A stretch of DNA of 64,000 bases from Erythrobacter sp047872805 (GTDB lineage: Bacteria; Pseudomonadota; Alphaproteobacteria; Sphingomonadales; Sphingomonadaceae), in the NCBI RefSeq assembly GCF_047872805.1, contig NZ_JBLQUK010000004.1, positions 143,618-207,617 of the forward strand, read 5' to 3'. The translations under genes and the position numbers were made by a program. Position 1 is the first letter of the stretch. Every line of letters starts with the position of its first letter. Below, piece by piece: positions 43,068-51,907 of this stretch. The notes beneath the pieces were generated by a model. The model saw nothing but the letters and a program-made list of their open reading frames with translations. It was not told the DNA's origin and did no database searches.

Positions 43068-44120
43068 TTACCGGTGCGGGGGAAGGGGTGCAAGCTCTGG
43101 CACATCTGCTTCGCGCAGCCGTGCAGCGGTCTGGCGCGCCAGATCGATCCATGCGCGCGGCTGCGAAAGGTCAAGGCAATCGATCCGGTAGCGCGGGCGG
43201 GCAGAATTCATCCAGTCGGCCTTATACGATTGGTCGCCGGACCCGAAATCCACCAATGCGACGCGGTCAATATCGATCACATGTTCGAACAAGGCTGCCG
43301 ACAGCGTTGTTCCAGCGGAGAGGTTTCGCCTCGATTCAAGATAGGCAAGCTTGTGAATGTAGGCGGTGCCATTTTCGACCGTCCAGCACTGCGCGGCGAC
43401 TGGTTCTCCATTGTGCCACGCTATGCCAAATCGCAACCTGCCTGCCGCGCCTTCTTCGGCTGCGAACTGGCGCAGCATGGCCGGGTGGTCTTCTTTTGGT
43501 TTCCAGCTTGAGGCGTAGATGCGTTCGTATTGATCCCACAGCGCGTCATCAAAATGGGTCAGCACTTTGATCTCAACCTTCTTGGCCTTGCGCTTCAATG
43601 TGGTTCGCAAGGGTCCGGGACGCTCCGCCCAATATTGCGCAAAACTGCGCCTGCCGACATGCAGGATATGGTTGACGTCGCAGGCGCTCACTTCGACCCG
43701 CCAGCCAGCCTCGGCAAAGCTTTGGGCCAGCCGCGTGGCAGATCGGTCTTCGTCGGGCACGGGTTCAAGTGTGATGCGGTGCCCGCGCGATTTGAGTTGC
43801 CGCGCAATTTCAATCAGCAAGCGATCGCCGCCTGCTCCCTCCGGAGCTATCTGCCGCCAGGTGAAACTGTACCAGTTGCGAAGGGGAGTGATTCGGCCGC
43901 CCTGCTGAGTCAAAGTAAGCGCAGCGCTGGCGTACGAATCGCTGGCGATTGCGATCAACGGTGTCAGCCCAGTTTCTGCCAGCAGCGCGTACCATTCGGC
44001 CCGGTCAAAGGGCGAACGGTCTTGCGCGGGGGTCGCGGCGTCGGTTGCAAACAGGTCTTGCAAGACGTTAACCCTGTCGTGATATCGCGCTTCGATCACT
44101 GAAAGACTGTCTCCATTCAT
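43068..44120 (-). CDS. GNAT/FemAB-fold acyltransferase of the exosortase A locus
   Basis: The 350-residue protein has the Acetyltransf_6 (BcsL/CelD-like) double-GNAT layout. Marks are N-H-I-L-x-V near residue 148, T-T-L-K-R-K-A-K-K-V near 170, the G-I-A-W-H-N-G-E-P-V-A-A-Q-C-W strand and V-D-F-G-S-G-D-Q-S-Y-K-A-D-W-M at the end. Such enzymes transfer acyl or aminoacyl groups to polysaccharide precursors. The ATG shares its bases with the start codon of the divergent ligase gene; a GTG at 44099 with GGAG upstream is an alternative start. Confidence 0.82.
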   Translation of the reverse strand: MNGDSLSVIEARYHDRVNVLQDLFATDAATPAQDRSPFDRAEWYALLAETGLTPLIAIASDSYASAALTLTQQGGRITPLRNWYSFTWRQIAPEGAGGDRLLIEIARQLKSRGHRITLEPVPDEDRSATRLAQSFAEAGWRVEVSACDVNHILHVGRRSFAQYWAERPGPLRTTLKRKAKKVEIKVLTHFDDALWDQYERIYASSWKPKEDHPAMLRQFAAEEGAAGRLRFGIAWHNGEPVAAQCWTVENGTAYIHKLAYLESRRNLSAGTTLSAALFEHVIDIDRVALVDFGSGDQSYKADWMNSARPRYRIDCLDLSQPRAWIDLARQTAARLREADVPELAPLPPHR

Positions 44121-45663
44121 GCCCGATTTGACCGATTCCGTTGCTTCGCCAATTGATCACCTTGCTGAACGCGCGGTGCTGGCAGGGCATGGGGAACGTC
44201 CGGCGCTGGTGCTTCGAGACGTTACGCTTAACCACAATCAGTTAAGACTGCGTGTGGGGCAGCTGGCGATGTGGCTGACAGACATCTTGCCAGAGCCAGG
44301 GGCGCGAGTGGCAAGCTGGGCGGCGAAAGGTGAGTTGACCTGTCTGCTATCGCTCGCTGCGGCGCGGGCGGGGTTGGTGTATGTGCCAATAAACCCGCTG
44401 CTCAAACGCGCGCAGGTGGCCCATATTATTGCCGATAGCGAGGCGAAGCTGCTGATCGGCACGGAATCGCGGCTCGCCAGCCTCGAACCTGGTGATCTTC
44501 CAATCTCTTGCGCTGAGCATGGCGAAGGTGAGGCGCTGCGAGAGGCAGACCGCTATGGTGCAATTGGTCCATCGCGGATTGATCCGGCGGAATTGGCGGC
44601 GATCCTTTACACCAGCGGATCGACCGGGCGGCCCAAGGGTGTAATGCTAAGCCATGCCAATCTCTGGCTGGGTGCGGTCAGTGTTGCGCATTATCTCAAG
44701 ATGCAGGCCGATGACGTAACGCTGGCGGTGTTGCCGTTGTCGTTTGATTACGGCCAGAATCAGCTTTTTTCGACCTGGTTCGCTGGCGGCTGCGTAGTGC
44801 CACTCGATTTCCTGTTCCCGCGGGACGTGACAAAGGCTTGTTCAAGGCACCGCGTTACAACGCTCGCCGCAGTTCCGCCGCTGTGGGTGCAACTGGTTGA
44901 GCTTGATTGGCCGCCAGAGGCTAGCGCTGGGCTGCGGCGTCTAACCAACAGTGGCGGGGCGCTGACGGCGGAACTGGTGGGCGGGCTGCGCAAGGCTTTT
45001 CCAAAGGCTGACCTTTACCCAATGTATGGGCTGACAGAGGCGTTTCGTTCGACCTTTCTTGATCCGGCGCTGGTCGATCAGCATCCGACATCAATGGGAA
45101 CGGCGATCCCCTTTGCTGAAATTCTCGTCATCGACGACACTGGCAACATTGCCGCGCCGGGGGAAGAGGGCGAGTTGGTCCATTGCGGCCCATTGGTAGC
45201 GCAAGGATACTGGCAAGATTTCGCGCGCACGGCTGAACGGTTCAGACCAGCCCCCAAAGGATCGACCTATGGCGGCACGGCGGTGTGGTCAGGCGACCGG
45301 GTACGGCGCGATCACGATGGCCTGCTCTATTTTATTGGGAGGCGCGATGCGATGATCAAAAGCGCGGGCAACCGTATCAGCCCGCAAGAGATTGAAGAGG
45401 CGGCGCTGGCTACCGGCATTGCCGCCGAAGCGGTCGCATTGGGCATACCGGACGAACGGCTAGGCCAAGCTGTGCATCTGATCGTGCGCGGAAATCAGGA
45501 TGAGGCCAAACAAGCCATGCTTTCCAAAATGTTGCTCAAAGAACTCCCCAATTTCATGCAGCCCCAGGCGATTCATTGGCGCAGCGCAATGCCGCTCAAT
45601 CCGAACGGCAAGATTGATCGCGCGGCCTTGCACCAAGAAATCGCCAAGGAGGTGCAAGTATGA
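44119..45663 (+). CDS. Acyl-CoA ligase (AMP-forming), exosortase A system-associated
   Basis: The 514-residue ANL enzyme of the TIGR03098 type shows Y-T-S-G-S-T-G-R-P-K-G (A3, near residue 164), Y-G-L-T-E-A-F-R-S-T (A5), W-S-G-D-R-V-R-R-D and the C-terminal catalytic Lys in N-P-N-G-K-I-D. It would adenylate a carboxylic or amino acid and load the locus ACP. The stop overlaps the decarboxylase start by 4 nt (ATGA). Confidence 0.9.
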   Translation: MPDLTDSVASPIDHLAERAVLAGHGERPALVLRDVTLNHNQLRLRVGQLAMWLTDILPEPGARVASWAAKGELTCLLSLAAARAGLVYVPINPLLKRAQVAHIIADSEAKLLIGTESRLASLEPGDLPISCAEHGEGEALREADRYGAIGPSRIDPAELAAILYTSGSTGRPKGVMLSHANLWLGAVSVAHYLKMQADDVTLAVLPLSFDYGQNQLFSTWFAGGCVVPLDFLFPRDVTKACSRHRVTTLAAVPPLWVQLVELDWPPEASAGLRRLTNSGGALTAELVGGLRKAFPKADLYPMYGLTEAFRSTFLDPALVDQHPTSMGTAIPFAEILVIDDTGNIAAPGEEGELVHCGPLVAQGYWQDFARTAERFRPAPKGSTYGGTAVWSGDRVRRDHDGLLYFIGRRDAMIKSAGNRISPQEIEEAALATGIAAEAVALGIPDERLGQAVHLIVRGNQDEAKQAMLSKMLLKELPNFMQPQAIHWRSAMPLNPNGKIDRAALHQEIAKEVQV

Positions 45664-46892
45664 ACATTAAACCGGTTGGCCCTATCCCCGATGGATATTC
45701 GTCATCTAACGGCGAACTCGTGATTGGCGGCCGCCGGGTAAGCGAGCTCGTCAAGGATGCGGGTCAAACCCCTTTGTTCGTCTATTCGCGCGCGCATCTG
45801 GACCGTCGCGTGGGAGAACTTCGCGCTGCCCTGCCCCCGCGCATTGGGTTGAATTACGCAGTCAAGGCCAATCCACACCCCGCTATCATCGCGCATATGG
45901 AGCCTCTGGTTGATGGCTTTGACATCGCCTCCGGTGGCGAATTAGCGATGACGGGTGCTGCCGGGATTGATCCGGCGCGGGTCAGCTTTGCCGGGCCGGG
46001 CAAGCGCGATGACGAACTCGAAGCTGCGATTGCTGCGGGCGTGACGCTCAATTGCGAATCCGAAGGGGAGGCGCAGCGCGCGTTGGCCATCGGCGGGCGC
46101 ATCGGAAAGGCCCCGCGCATTGCCATCAGAGTGAACCCCGATTTTGAGCTCAAGGGTTCGGGAATGAAGATGGGCGGGGGAGCGAAACCCTTTGGTGTCG
46201 ATGCCGAACGGGTGCCAGTTCTGGCAAGGTCAATCCTCGGTGCAGGAGCAGAATGGCGGGGCCTCCACATCTTCACCGGCAGCCAGGCACTCAGCGCCGA
46301 TGCTATTATCGAGGCGCAAGGCAATGTCATCGCGCTGGCTGCTCAACTGAGCGATGAAATTGGCGAACGCCTGCCAAAACTCAATATGGGCGGCGGGTTC
46401 GGCATTCCCTATTTCCCGAATGACAAAAGGCTGGACCTTGGCGCTGTGGGGCAGGCATTGCACCGCTATGTCGACGCTTTGCCACCTGCTTTTGCTGAGA
46501 CTGAGTTGTGCGTGGAATTGGGGCGTTATCTGGTTGGCGAGGCTGGAGTTTATTTGTGCCGGATCATCGACCGCAAGGTAAGTCACGGCGTTACCTATCT
46601 CGTCACCGATGGGGGGCTGCATCATCAATTGGCGGCATCCGGCAATTTCGGGACGGTGGTGCGCCGCAACTACCCGGCAGCAATTGCTACGCAGTTTGGC
46701 GCAGAACCGACTGAGGTGGTAAATATTGTCGGGTGTCTTTGCACTCCGCTTGACCGATTGTCCGATCAGGCCCTGATGCCGCGCGCGGATGTGGGTGATA
46801 TTGTCGCGGTATTCTGCGCAGGTGCCTATGGTGCAAGCGCCTCTCCAGCGGCGTTTCTGGGGCATGGGCCAGCGAAGGAAATGATCATTTAG
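45660..46892 (+). CDS. PLP-dependent decarboxylase, exosortase A system-associated
   Basis: The 410-residue fold-type III (alanine-racemase-like) decarboxylase of the TIGR03099 type is related to diaminopimelate/ornithine decarboxylases. The PLP lysine is K69 in N-Y-A-V-K-A-N. Also present are F-D-I-A-S-G-G-E-L, the H-x-G-S replacement H-I-F-T-G-S and the C-terminal C-A-G-A-Y-G. It may supply an amine for transfer to the polymer. It is coupled to the ligase and ends in a pair of hairpins before the export operon. Confidence 0.9.
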   Translation: MNIKPVGPIPDGYSSSNGELVIGGRRVSELVKDAGQTPLFVYSRAHLDRRVGELRAALPPRIGLNYAVKANPHPAIIAHMEPLVDGFDIASGGELAMTGAAGIDPARVSFAGPGKRDDELEAAIAAGVTLNCESEGEAQRALAIGGRIGKAPRIAIRVNPDFELKGSGMKMGGGAKPFGVDAERVPVLARSILGAGAEWRGLHIFTGSQALSADAIIEAQGNVIALAAQLSDEIGERLPKLNMGGGFGIPYFPNDKRLDLGAVGQALHRYVDALPPAFAETELCVELGRYLVGEAGVYLCRIIDRKVSHGVTYLVTDGGLHHQLAASGNFGTVVRRNYPAAIATQFGAEPTEVVNIVGCLCTPLDRLSDQALMPRADVGDIVAVFCAGAYGASASPAAFLGHGPAKEMII

Positions 46893-46922
46893 GTTTTGCT
46901 AAACCTCTGTCCCGAAACGGGA
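46891..46922. terminator. Tandem hairpins after the decarboxylase gene
   Basis: AGGTTT-TGCT-AAACCT (46891-46906) overlaps the stop codon. It is followed by TCCCG-AAA-CGGGA (46910-46922). No T-run follows, so they may be attenuators or operators between the two operon halves rather than strong terminators. Confidence 0.45.
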
Positions 46923-46943
46923 TAGGGCATCGATCGACGCGCT

Positions 46944-46972
46944 ATTACTAACAATATATTCACCATTATAAG
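46944..46972 (+). promoter_or_regulatory. Candidate AT-rich promoter of the export operon
   Basis: A TATAAG -10-like box (46967-46972) ends an AT-rich stretch (46941-46971) about 90 nt before the export gene; the -35 (around 46944-46949) is poor. No good sigma-54 element was seen. Confidence 0.3.
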
Positions 46973-47064
46973 CGAGAAACTCCGGGACATTCGCGGACCC
47001 GGATGTGCAGGTCGCTCCTGCACCTTGATCCTGGCCCGCAGCACTTGGCCAAGGATACGCATCG

Positions 47065-47709
47065 ATGCCCCATTCGCCGTCTCTCCCGCAGCTTGCCGGG
47101 ATCGCTTTTGCCACCATTGCGGTTTCCGCGTGTAGCGGCGGACCCAGCGCGCAGCTTCCCGCTGCGACCATTTCCACCACGACTCAGGTTCCGGTGGATG
47201 ATTATGTGCTCGGCCCGCTTGACCAGATCACCATTCATGTCTGGCGCAATCCCGAACTCAGCGCAGAGGATATTCAGATCCGCCCCGATGGACGGGTAAC
47301 GATTCCATTGGTCCGCGATTTGGTGGCGGTGGGCAAGACCCCCTCGCAGCTAGAAGAGGACATTCGGGTCCGGCTGTCTGAATATATCGAACAGCCAATC
47401 GTTTCGGTCATCGTGAATGAATTCAACGGCGCTCTGCCGCAGCAGATTCGCATCACCGGTGCTGGGGCGCAGCCTGCTGCTCTGCCCTACCGCGCGGGAA
47501 TGACAGTGCTTGATGCGATGATCGCCGTTGGCGGCCTTGGCGAATTTTCGGCGGGCAACCGGGCGACGCTGACGCGCTATGACCCGCAAACCCGGCGTAA
47601 TGAGGAGTATCGCCTGCGCCTCAAGGATTTGCTCAACCGCGGCGATGCCAGCGCAAATGTCGCGCTCAAACCCGGTGACACGATCTCCATTCCGGAAAGC
47701 CGGTTCTGA
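47065..47709 (+). CDS. Exopolysaccharide export lipoprotein (Wza-type), XrtA system
   Basis: The 214-residue lipoprotein (lipobox V-S-A-C, Cys23) has the polysaccharide export domain (D-Y-V-L-G-P-L-D-Q-I-T-I-H-V-W, residues ~45-120) and one SLBB-type domain (~128-200, with Y-R-A-G-M-T-V-L-D-A-M-I-A-V-G-G). It is a short Wza relative that should form the periplasmic/outer-membrane channel. It leads the rightward assembly operon, with AAGGA just before the start. Confidence 0.93.
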   Translation: MPHSPSLPQLAGIAFATIAVSACSGGPSAQLPAATISTTTQVPVDDYVLGPLDQITIHVWRNPELSAEDIQIRPDGRVTIPLVRDLVAVGKTPSQLEEDIRVRLSEYIEQPIVSVIVNEFNGALPQQIRITGAGAQPAALPYRAGMTVLDAMIAVGGLGEFSAGNRATLTRYDPQTRRNEEYRLRLKDLLNRGDASANVALKPGDTISIPESRF

Positions 47710-47722
47710 GGCGCGCTGATAA

Positions 47723-49246
47723 ATGAACGAGATTTTCGAAGAGCTGCGCACAGCGCTGTATTCGGTCTGGCACCGCCGCTGGCTGGCGTTGGCGGTGACA
47801 TGGGGCGTATGCCTGCTTGGGTGGCTGGTGGTCGCAATGATCCCCAACACATACGAATCCAAGGCGCGCATCTATGTTGATGTGGATGACGTGCTGTCCG
47901 AACAATTGGGCATTGCGGGCGACGGGCGCGAGGAGATCACGCGGGTCCGGCAAACGCTGCTGAGCGCGGTAAATCTCGAAAAGGTCATCACTTCGACCAA
48001 GCTGGGTGAGAATATCACCGAGCAAAGCGAGATGAACGCTGCCATCGCCCGCCTTGGTGAAGACGTTAAAGTGGCAAGCGAAGAGGACAATCTGTTCTCA
48101 ATCACCGCCGAAGTCGGCTTGAGCAGTCTGAGCGACGCGGAAAACGCAGTGCTTGCGCGCAATGTGGTTCAGAAATTGCTCGATATCTTCCGTGAGCAGC
48201 ACATTTCCGGCAACCGCGCGGAAATTAGCGGAGCCATTGCCGACCTCAACCAGCAGCTCGAAGAACGCAAGCTGGAACTTGAAGCTGCAGAAGAGCGGCG
48301 ACTGGCGTTTGAATCACAATATCCCGAATTGATTGGCGGTTCGCAGACCCTGTCGACCAAGGTTCAGCAGGCGCGGACCGAATCTCGTGACATCGATGCC
48401 AACCTTGCAGCCGCGCAAAGCGCGCTCGCGGCGATCAACAGCCAGCTTTCAACTACGCCGCGCACGCTTGTCGGCGGACCGGATGCGGTGGGGCCGCAGG
48501 CGTCGCTGCTGCAGGTGCAATCGCAGCTTGCAGAACTTCGCTCTCGCGGGTTGACCGATCAGCATCCAGATGTGGTAGCCACCACGCGGCAGGTCGAAAT
48601 CCTCACCCGGCAGGTTGCTGCTGCGGGGCCGGGTGCAATGTCGGGCACTCCCAATCCCGCATATTCGTCGCTGCTTGCCTTGCGGGCAGATCGCCAGGCT
48701 GGCGTCGAAGCGCTGCAGGCTCGGCGCGCGGCTATCCAGTCCATGATCGCATCGTTGATGGCAAGTCAGGCATCCGAACCCGCCGTCGCAGCCGAGGCCA
48801 ATCGCATCAGCCGAGATTATGATGTGCTGCGGACCAATTACGAAAGGCTGCTCGAAGATCGCGAGAAGCTGCGTACCCGCGGCGACGTCGTTGACGAAAC
48901 GAGCCAGTATAAATTTGATCTCGTCGACCCGCCGGTCGTGCCTCAAAAGCCCGCTGCGCCCAATCGTCCCTTGTTGCTGATCGGTGTGCTGTTTGCAGCA
49001 ATAGCCGCCGGGGCGGGGGTCGCATATGCCATGAGCCAATTGCGGTCGACATTTGCCACCTCGAAAAAGCTCGAAAGTTCGATGGGTTTGCCGGTCATTG
49101 GTTCGATTTCACTCAATTTGTCAGACGCAGCAAACGTGCTTGGTCGCCGCAGGCTCAAGCAGTTTGCCGGTGCGAGCGCGGCCTTGTTTGGCGTGCTCGC
49201 TATCCTGCTGGTGATTGAAGTCGTCTCGGTCGGAACAATTGCGTGA
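47723..49246 (+). CDS. Polysaccharide chain-length determinant (Wzc/GumC type), XrtA system
   Basis: The 507-residue inner-membrane protein has a Wzz domain with a TM helix at ~20-40, a long periplasmic coiled-coil region (~150-370), a second TM near 412-435 after a P-V-V-P-Q-K-P-A-A-P-N-R-P motif, and a third hydrophobic C-terminal segment. It sets chain length together with the separate BY-kinase. The start is 13 nt after the export gene. Confidence 0.92.
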   Translation: MNEIFEELRTALYSVWHRRWLALAVTWGVCLLGWLVVAMIPNTYESKARIYVDVDDVLSEQLGIAGDGREEITRVRQTLLSAVNLEKVITSTKLGENITEQSEMNAAIARLGEDVKVASEEDNLFSITAEVGLSSLSDAENAVLARNVVQKLLDIFREQHISGNRAEISGAIADLNQQLEERKLELEAAEERRLAFESQYPELIGGSQTLSTKVQQARTESRDIDANLAAAQSALAAINSQLSTTPRTLVGGPDAVGPQASLLQVQSQLAELRSRGLTDQHPDVVATTRQVEILTRQVAAAGPGAMSGTPNPAYSSLLALRADRQAGVEALQARRAAIQSMIASLMASQASEPAVAAEANRISRDYDVLRTNYERLLEDREKLRTRGDVVDETSQYKFDLVDPPVVPQKPAAPNRPLLLIGVLFAAIAAGAGVAYAMSQLRSTFATSKKLESSMGLPVIGSISLNLSDAANVLGRRRLKQFAGASAALFGVLAILLVIEVVSVGTIA

Positions 49247-49257
49247 AGGGGGCCCAG

Positions 49258-50274
49258 ATGACTGAACATAGCAAAATTGGCCATAAGAGTGGCGCTTCAT
49301 CTGACAAAAAGCGGGCGTCCCTGTTTGAGCGCGCCGATGCGGTTTTTGGCCTCGACAACCTTGGCCCTGCCGCAGTGCCCAAAGACTTGCCCGCGCCCAA
49401 GATGCCTGCCGCCCGGCCAAGCCCTGTCCCGCAAGCTGCAGTGCAATCGCAGGCGCATCTCGCTGAGCCTGCTGCAATGGCGCAAGCCTCTGCGAGCACG
49501 GCCGCTCCAATCAAGGAGCCAGCGAAAGAGGAGCGCGCGGTTACGTTATGCGGGCCGCGCGTTGAAATCAGCCGTGACTTGCTCAGAGAAGCCAATCTCA
49601 TCGTTCCCGAAGAGCCGGTAACCGGCTTGCTGGAGGAGTTCCGCATCGTAAAGCGCGAATTGCTCGCCGATGCTCGCGCCGCCAACAATGCCTCCGCGCG
49701 CCGGATTCTGGTGTGTTCCCCGCATCCCGGTGAAGGCAAGACCTATTGCGCGACCAACCTGGCGATCGCGCTGGCGGCAGAGCGCGACGTCGAAGTGGTG
49801 TTGATCGACGCCGATGTGATCAATCCCTCTGTCACGCGCCGCCTTGGTATTGAGGCTGGGCCGGGTTTGATGGACGCAGTTGCAGACAAGACACTAAAGC
49901 CTGAAGAGCTGGTTTCGCCGACCGACATCGCCGGATTGTTCATTATGTCTGCTGGCACCAGCAGCACCCGCGATGCCGAATATCTGACCAGCACCCGCAC
50001 CGCGCAGGTGCTGGACCGGTTGACCATGGGCGCGTCCAATCGCTTCGTCATCTTTGACACGCCGCCCGCTCTGGCAGCCTCTCCAGCAGCAGAACTGGCG
50101 GCGCATGTCGGGCAGGCATTGTTGGTGGTCCGTGCCGATGAAACCAGCCGCGCTGCGCTGGACGATGCGCGTCAGCTTTTGTCGGCCTGCCCCGATATCA
50201 AACTCTTGCTCAATGCAGTGCAGTTCAGTCCGTCGGGCCGCCACTTTGGCGATTACGGCGAGAAGGAGGAATAA
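49258..50274 (+). CDS. BY-kinase / tyrosine autokinase, XrtA system
   Basis: The 338-residue cytoplasmic ATPase has an Ala/Pro-rich N-terminal linker (~30-90), then Walker A S-P-H-P-G-E-G-K-T (Lys161), Walker A' V-L-I-D-A-D-V and Walker B F-V-I-F-D-T-P-P. It would control the chain-length protein by phosphorylation. The usual C-terminal tyrosine cluster is reduced to a single Tyr (G-D-Y-G-E-K-E-E). ATG 49258 with an AAGGGGG leader is preferred over the overlapping GTG at 49243. Confidence 0.9.
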   Translation: MTEHSKIGHKSGASSDKKRASLFERADAVFGLDNLGPAAVPKDLPAPKMPAARPSPVPQAAVQSQAHLAEPAAMAQASASTAAPIKEPAKEERAVTLCGPRVEISRDLLREANLIVPEEPVTGLLEEFRIVKRELLADARAANNASARRILVCSPHPGEGKTYCATNLAIALAAERDVEVVLIDADVINPSVTRRLGIEAGPGLMDAVADKTLKPEELVSPTDIAGLFIMSAGTSSTRDAEYLTSTRTAQVLDRLTMGASNRFVIFDTPPALAASPAAELAAHVGQALLVVRADETSRAALDDARQLLSACPDIKLLLNAVQFSPSGRHFGDYGEKEE

Positions 50275-50276
50275 TC

Positions 50277-51887
50277 GTGCGCTTTCTGAAAGAAACGCTG
50301 CTGATGGGCTCTGTTGCCAGCATTCTGGCTGCGCCAGCCTATGCTCAGGACCGCAGCGAAGGTCGCGCCATCACTGTGCAGCCCTATATTGAGGTTAGCC
50401 AGATTCTTTCGGCGGAAATTACGCCGGGCGATGAAGTGGTGACCTTCACGCAAGTCGCCGCGGGTGTCGATCTCAATGCGCAGGGCCGCAACAGCGGGGC
50501 TTCGGTTTCGGTGCGGTATGAGCGCAATATCGGATATGGCGACGCGGTCGATACAGATACGGTTAGCGGCGTTGCGCGCGGCTATATTGCGGTGGTTCCT
50601 CAGGCGCTCAATCTCGAAGCCGGCGCGCTAGCTAGTCGCACCCGGGTCGATGGTGGCGGGGCGGTTTCACCCAATCCGCTGGTGAGCGAAGATGCGACCA
50701 GCCAGACCTATGCCCTGTATGCCGGGCCGACGCTCGCGACCAATATCGGCGCGGTTGATCTGACCGCCAATGCGCGCGTTGGCTATAACCGCTTTGAAAC
50801 CGATGATGCGGTCGTCAACGCCAATGGCGACCCGGTCGACATCTTTGATGACAGCGTGTCCTATAGCGGTCAGGTGCGCGCTGGGACGCGTCCGGGCGAT
50901 GTTCTGCCAGTTGGCCTTGCGGTCACGGCTGGTGGATATCAGGAAGACATCTCCAATCTCGATCAACGCGTGCGCGACCTTTATGTGCGCGGCGATGTGA
51001 CGATCCCCGTTTCGCCCTCGCTCGCATTTGTCGGCGGTGCGGGTTACGAGGATGTTGAGGTTTCCAGCCGCGATGCGCTGCGCGATGCGAATGGCGATCC
51101 GATAGTCGGAACAGACGGCAGACTGGTCACTGATTCGGCTTCACCGCGCATTGTGGCGTTCGATGTTGACGGCTTGCTTTGGGATGTCGGCGTGTTGTGG
51201 CGTCCCAGTTCGCGCACCTCATTGTCGGCCAGTGTGGGGGAACGATATGGTTCGACCACCTATTACGGCTCTTTCACCTATGTCCCCAACGAACGCAGCG
51301 CACTTGGCATTTCGGTCTATGACGGCGTCACCGGATTGGGCGGCGCGCTGAACAATTCGCTGGCGTCGCTGTCGAGCGATTTTACTGCACAGCGTAACCC
51401 GGTGTCGGGTGATTTTGGCGGACTGGTTTCTGGCGGAGAGGGCGCTGGCGTAGTCGGTACGCTTGGTTCGGTGCGCTCAGCCGCATTTCGCGGTCGCGGC
51501 GTTTCGGCGAGTTACCAGCGCCAGATTGGCCAGCTAACGGCGGCATTGGGCGCTGGCTACGATCGCCGCACCTTTATCGCCGCTGCTGGCACTGCGCTCG
51601 AGGCGGTCGATGGCCTGACCGATGAAAGCTATTACCTGACCGGCTCGCTTTCCCGGCAGCTTGGCCGCAGCGCCACCCTTCAGACCAATGCCTATATCAA
51701 TTGGTTCCAGGCGGGCGATGCAAACGGCGATTTGACCGCATTCGGGGCCTCTGCGGCCTATAATCAGTCTCTTACAGACCGGCTTTCGGCGCGCGCTGCG
51801 TTGGCAGTTGACTATTTCGACAGCGATTTCTCGGCTGAGGATTTCGCCACTGCAACCGCGCTGCTTGGCCTGCGTTACGATTTCTGA
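50277..51887 (+). CDS. XrtA/PEP-CTERM-associated outer membrane beta-barrel protein
   Basis: The 536-residue protein has a signal peptide (A-P-A-Y-A-Q) followed by alternating amphipathic strands along its length. It ends in a C-terminal aromatic residue (L-R-Y-D-F), typical of BAM-inserted barrels, and fits the TIGR03016-type family found in exosortase A loci. It may be the outer-membrane pore for the polymer. The GTG start at 50277 has GGAGGA 6 nt upstream. It begins 2 nt after the kinase stop. Confidence 0.87.
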   Translation: MRFLKETLLMGSVASILAAPAYAQDRSEGRAITVQPYIEVSQILSAEITPGDEVVTFTQVAAGVDLNAQGRNSGASVSVRYERNIGYGDAVDTDTVSGVARGYIAVVPQALNLEAGALASRTRVDGGGAVSPNPLVSEDATSQTYALYAGPTLATNIGAVDLTANARVGYNRFETDDAVVNANGDPVDIFDDSVSYSGQVRAGTRPGDVLPVGLAVTAGGYQEDISNLDQRVRDLYVRGDVTIPVSPSLAFVGGAGYEDVEVSSRDALRDANGDPIVGTDGRLVTDSASPRIVAFDVDGLLWDVGVLWRPSSRTSLSASVGERYGSTTYYGSFTYVPNERSALGISVYDGVTGLGGALNNSLASLSSDFTAQRNPVSGDFGGLVSGGEGAGVVGTLGSVRSAAFRGRGVSASYQRQIGQLTAALGAGYDRRTFIAAAGTALEAVDGLTDESYYLTGSLSRQLGRSATLQTNAYINWFQAGDANGDLTAFGASAAYNQSLTDRLSARAALAVDYFDSDFSAEDFATATALLGLRYDF

Positions 51888-51907
51888 TCCACGGAGCTAC
51901 ACACCTC

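Noticed and set aside
46893..47064. Sigma-54 (-24/-12) promoter for the export operon
   Set aside because: A TTGG...GC pair near 47045-47060 has roughly right spacing but lacks TGGCAC/TTGC and overlaps the ribosome-binding site.
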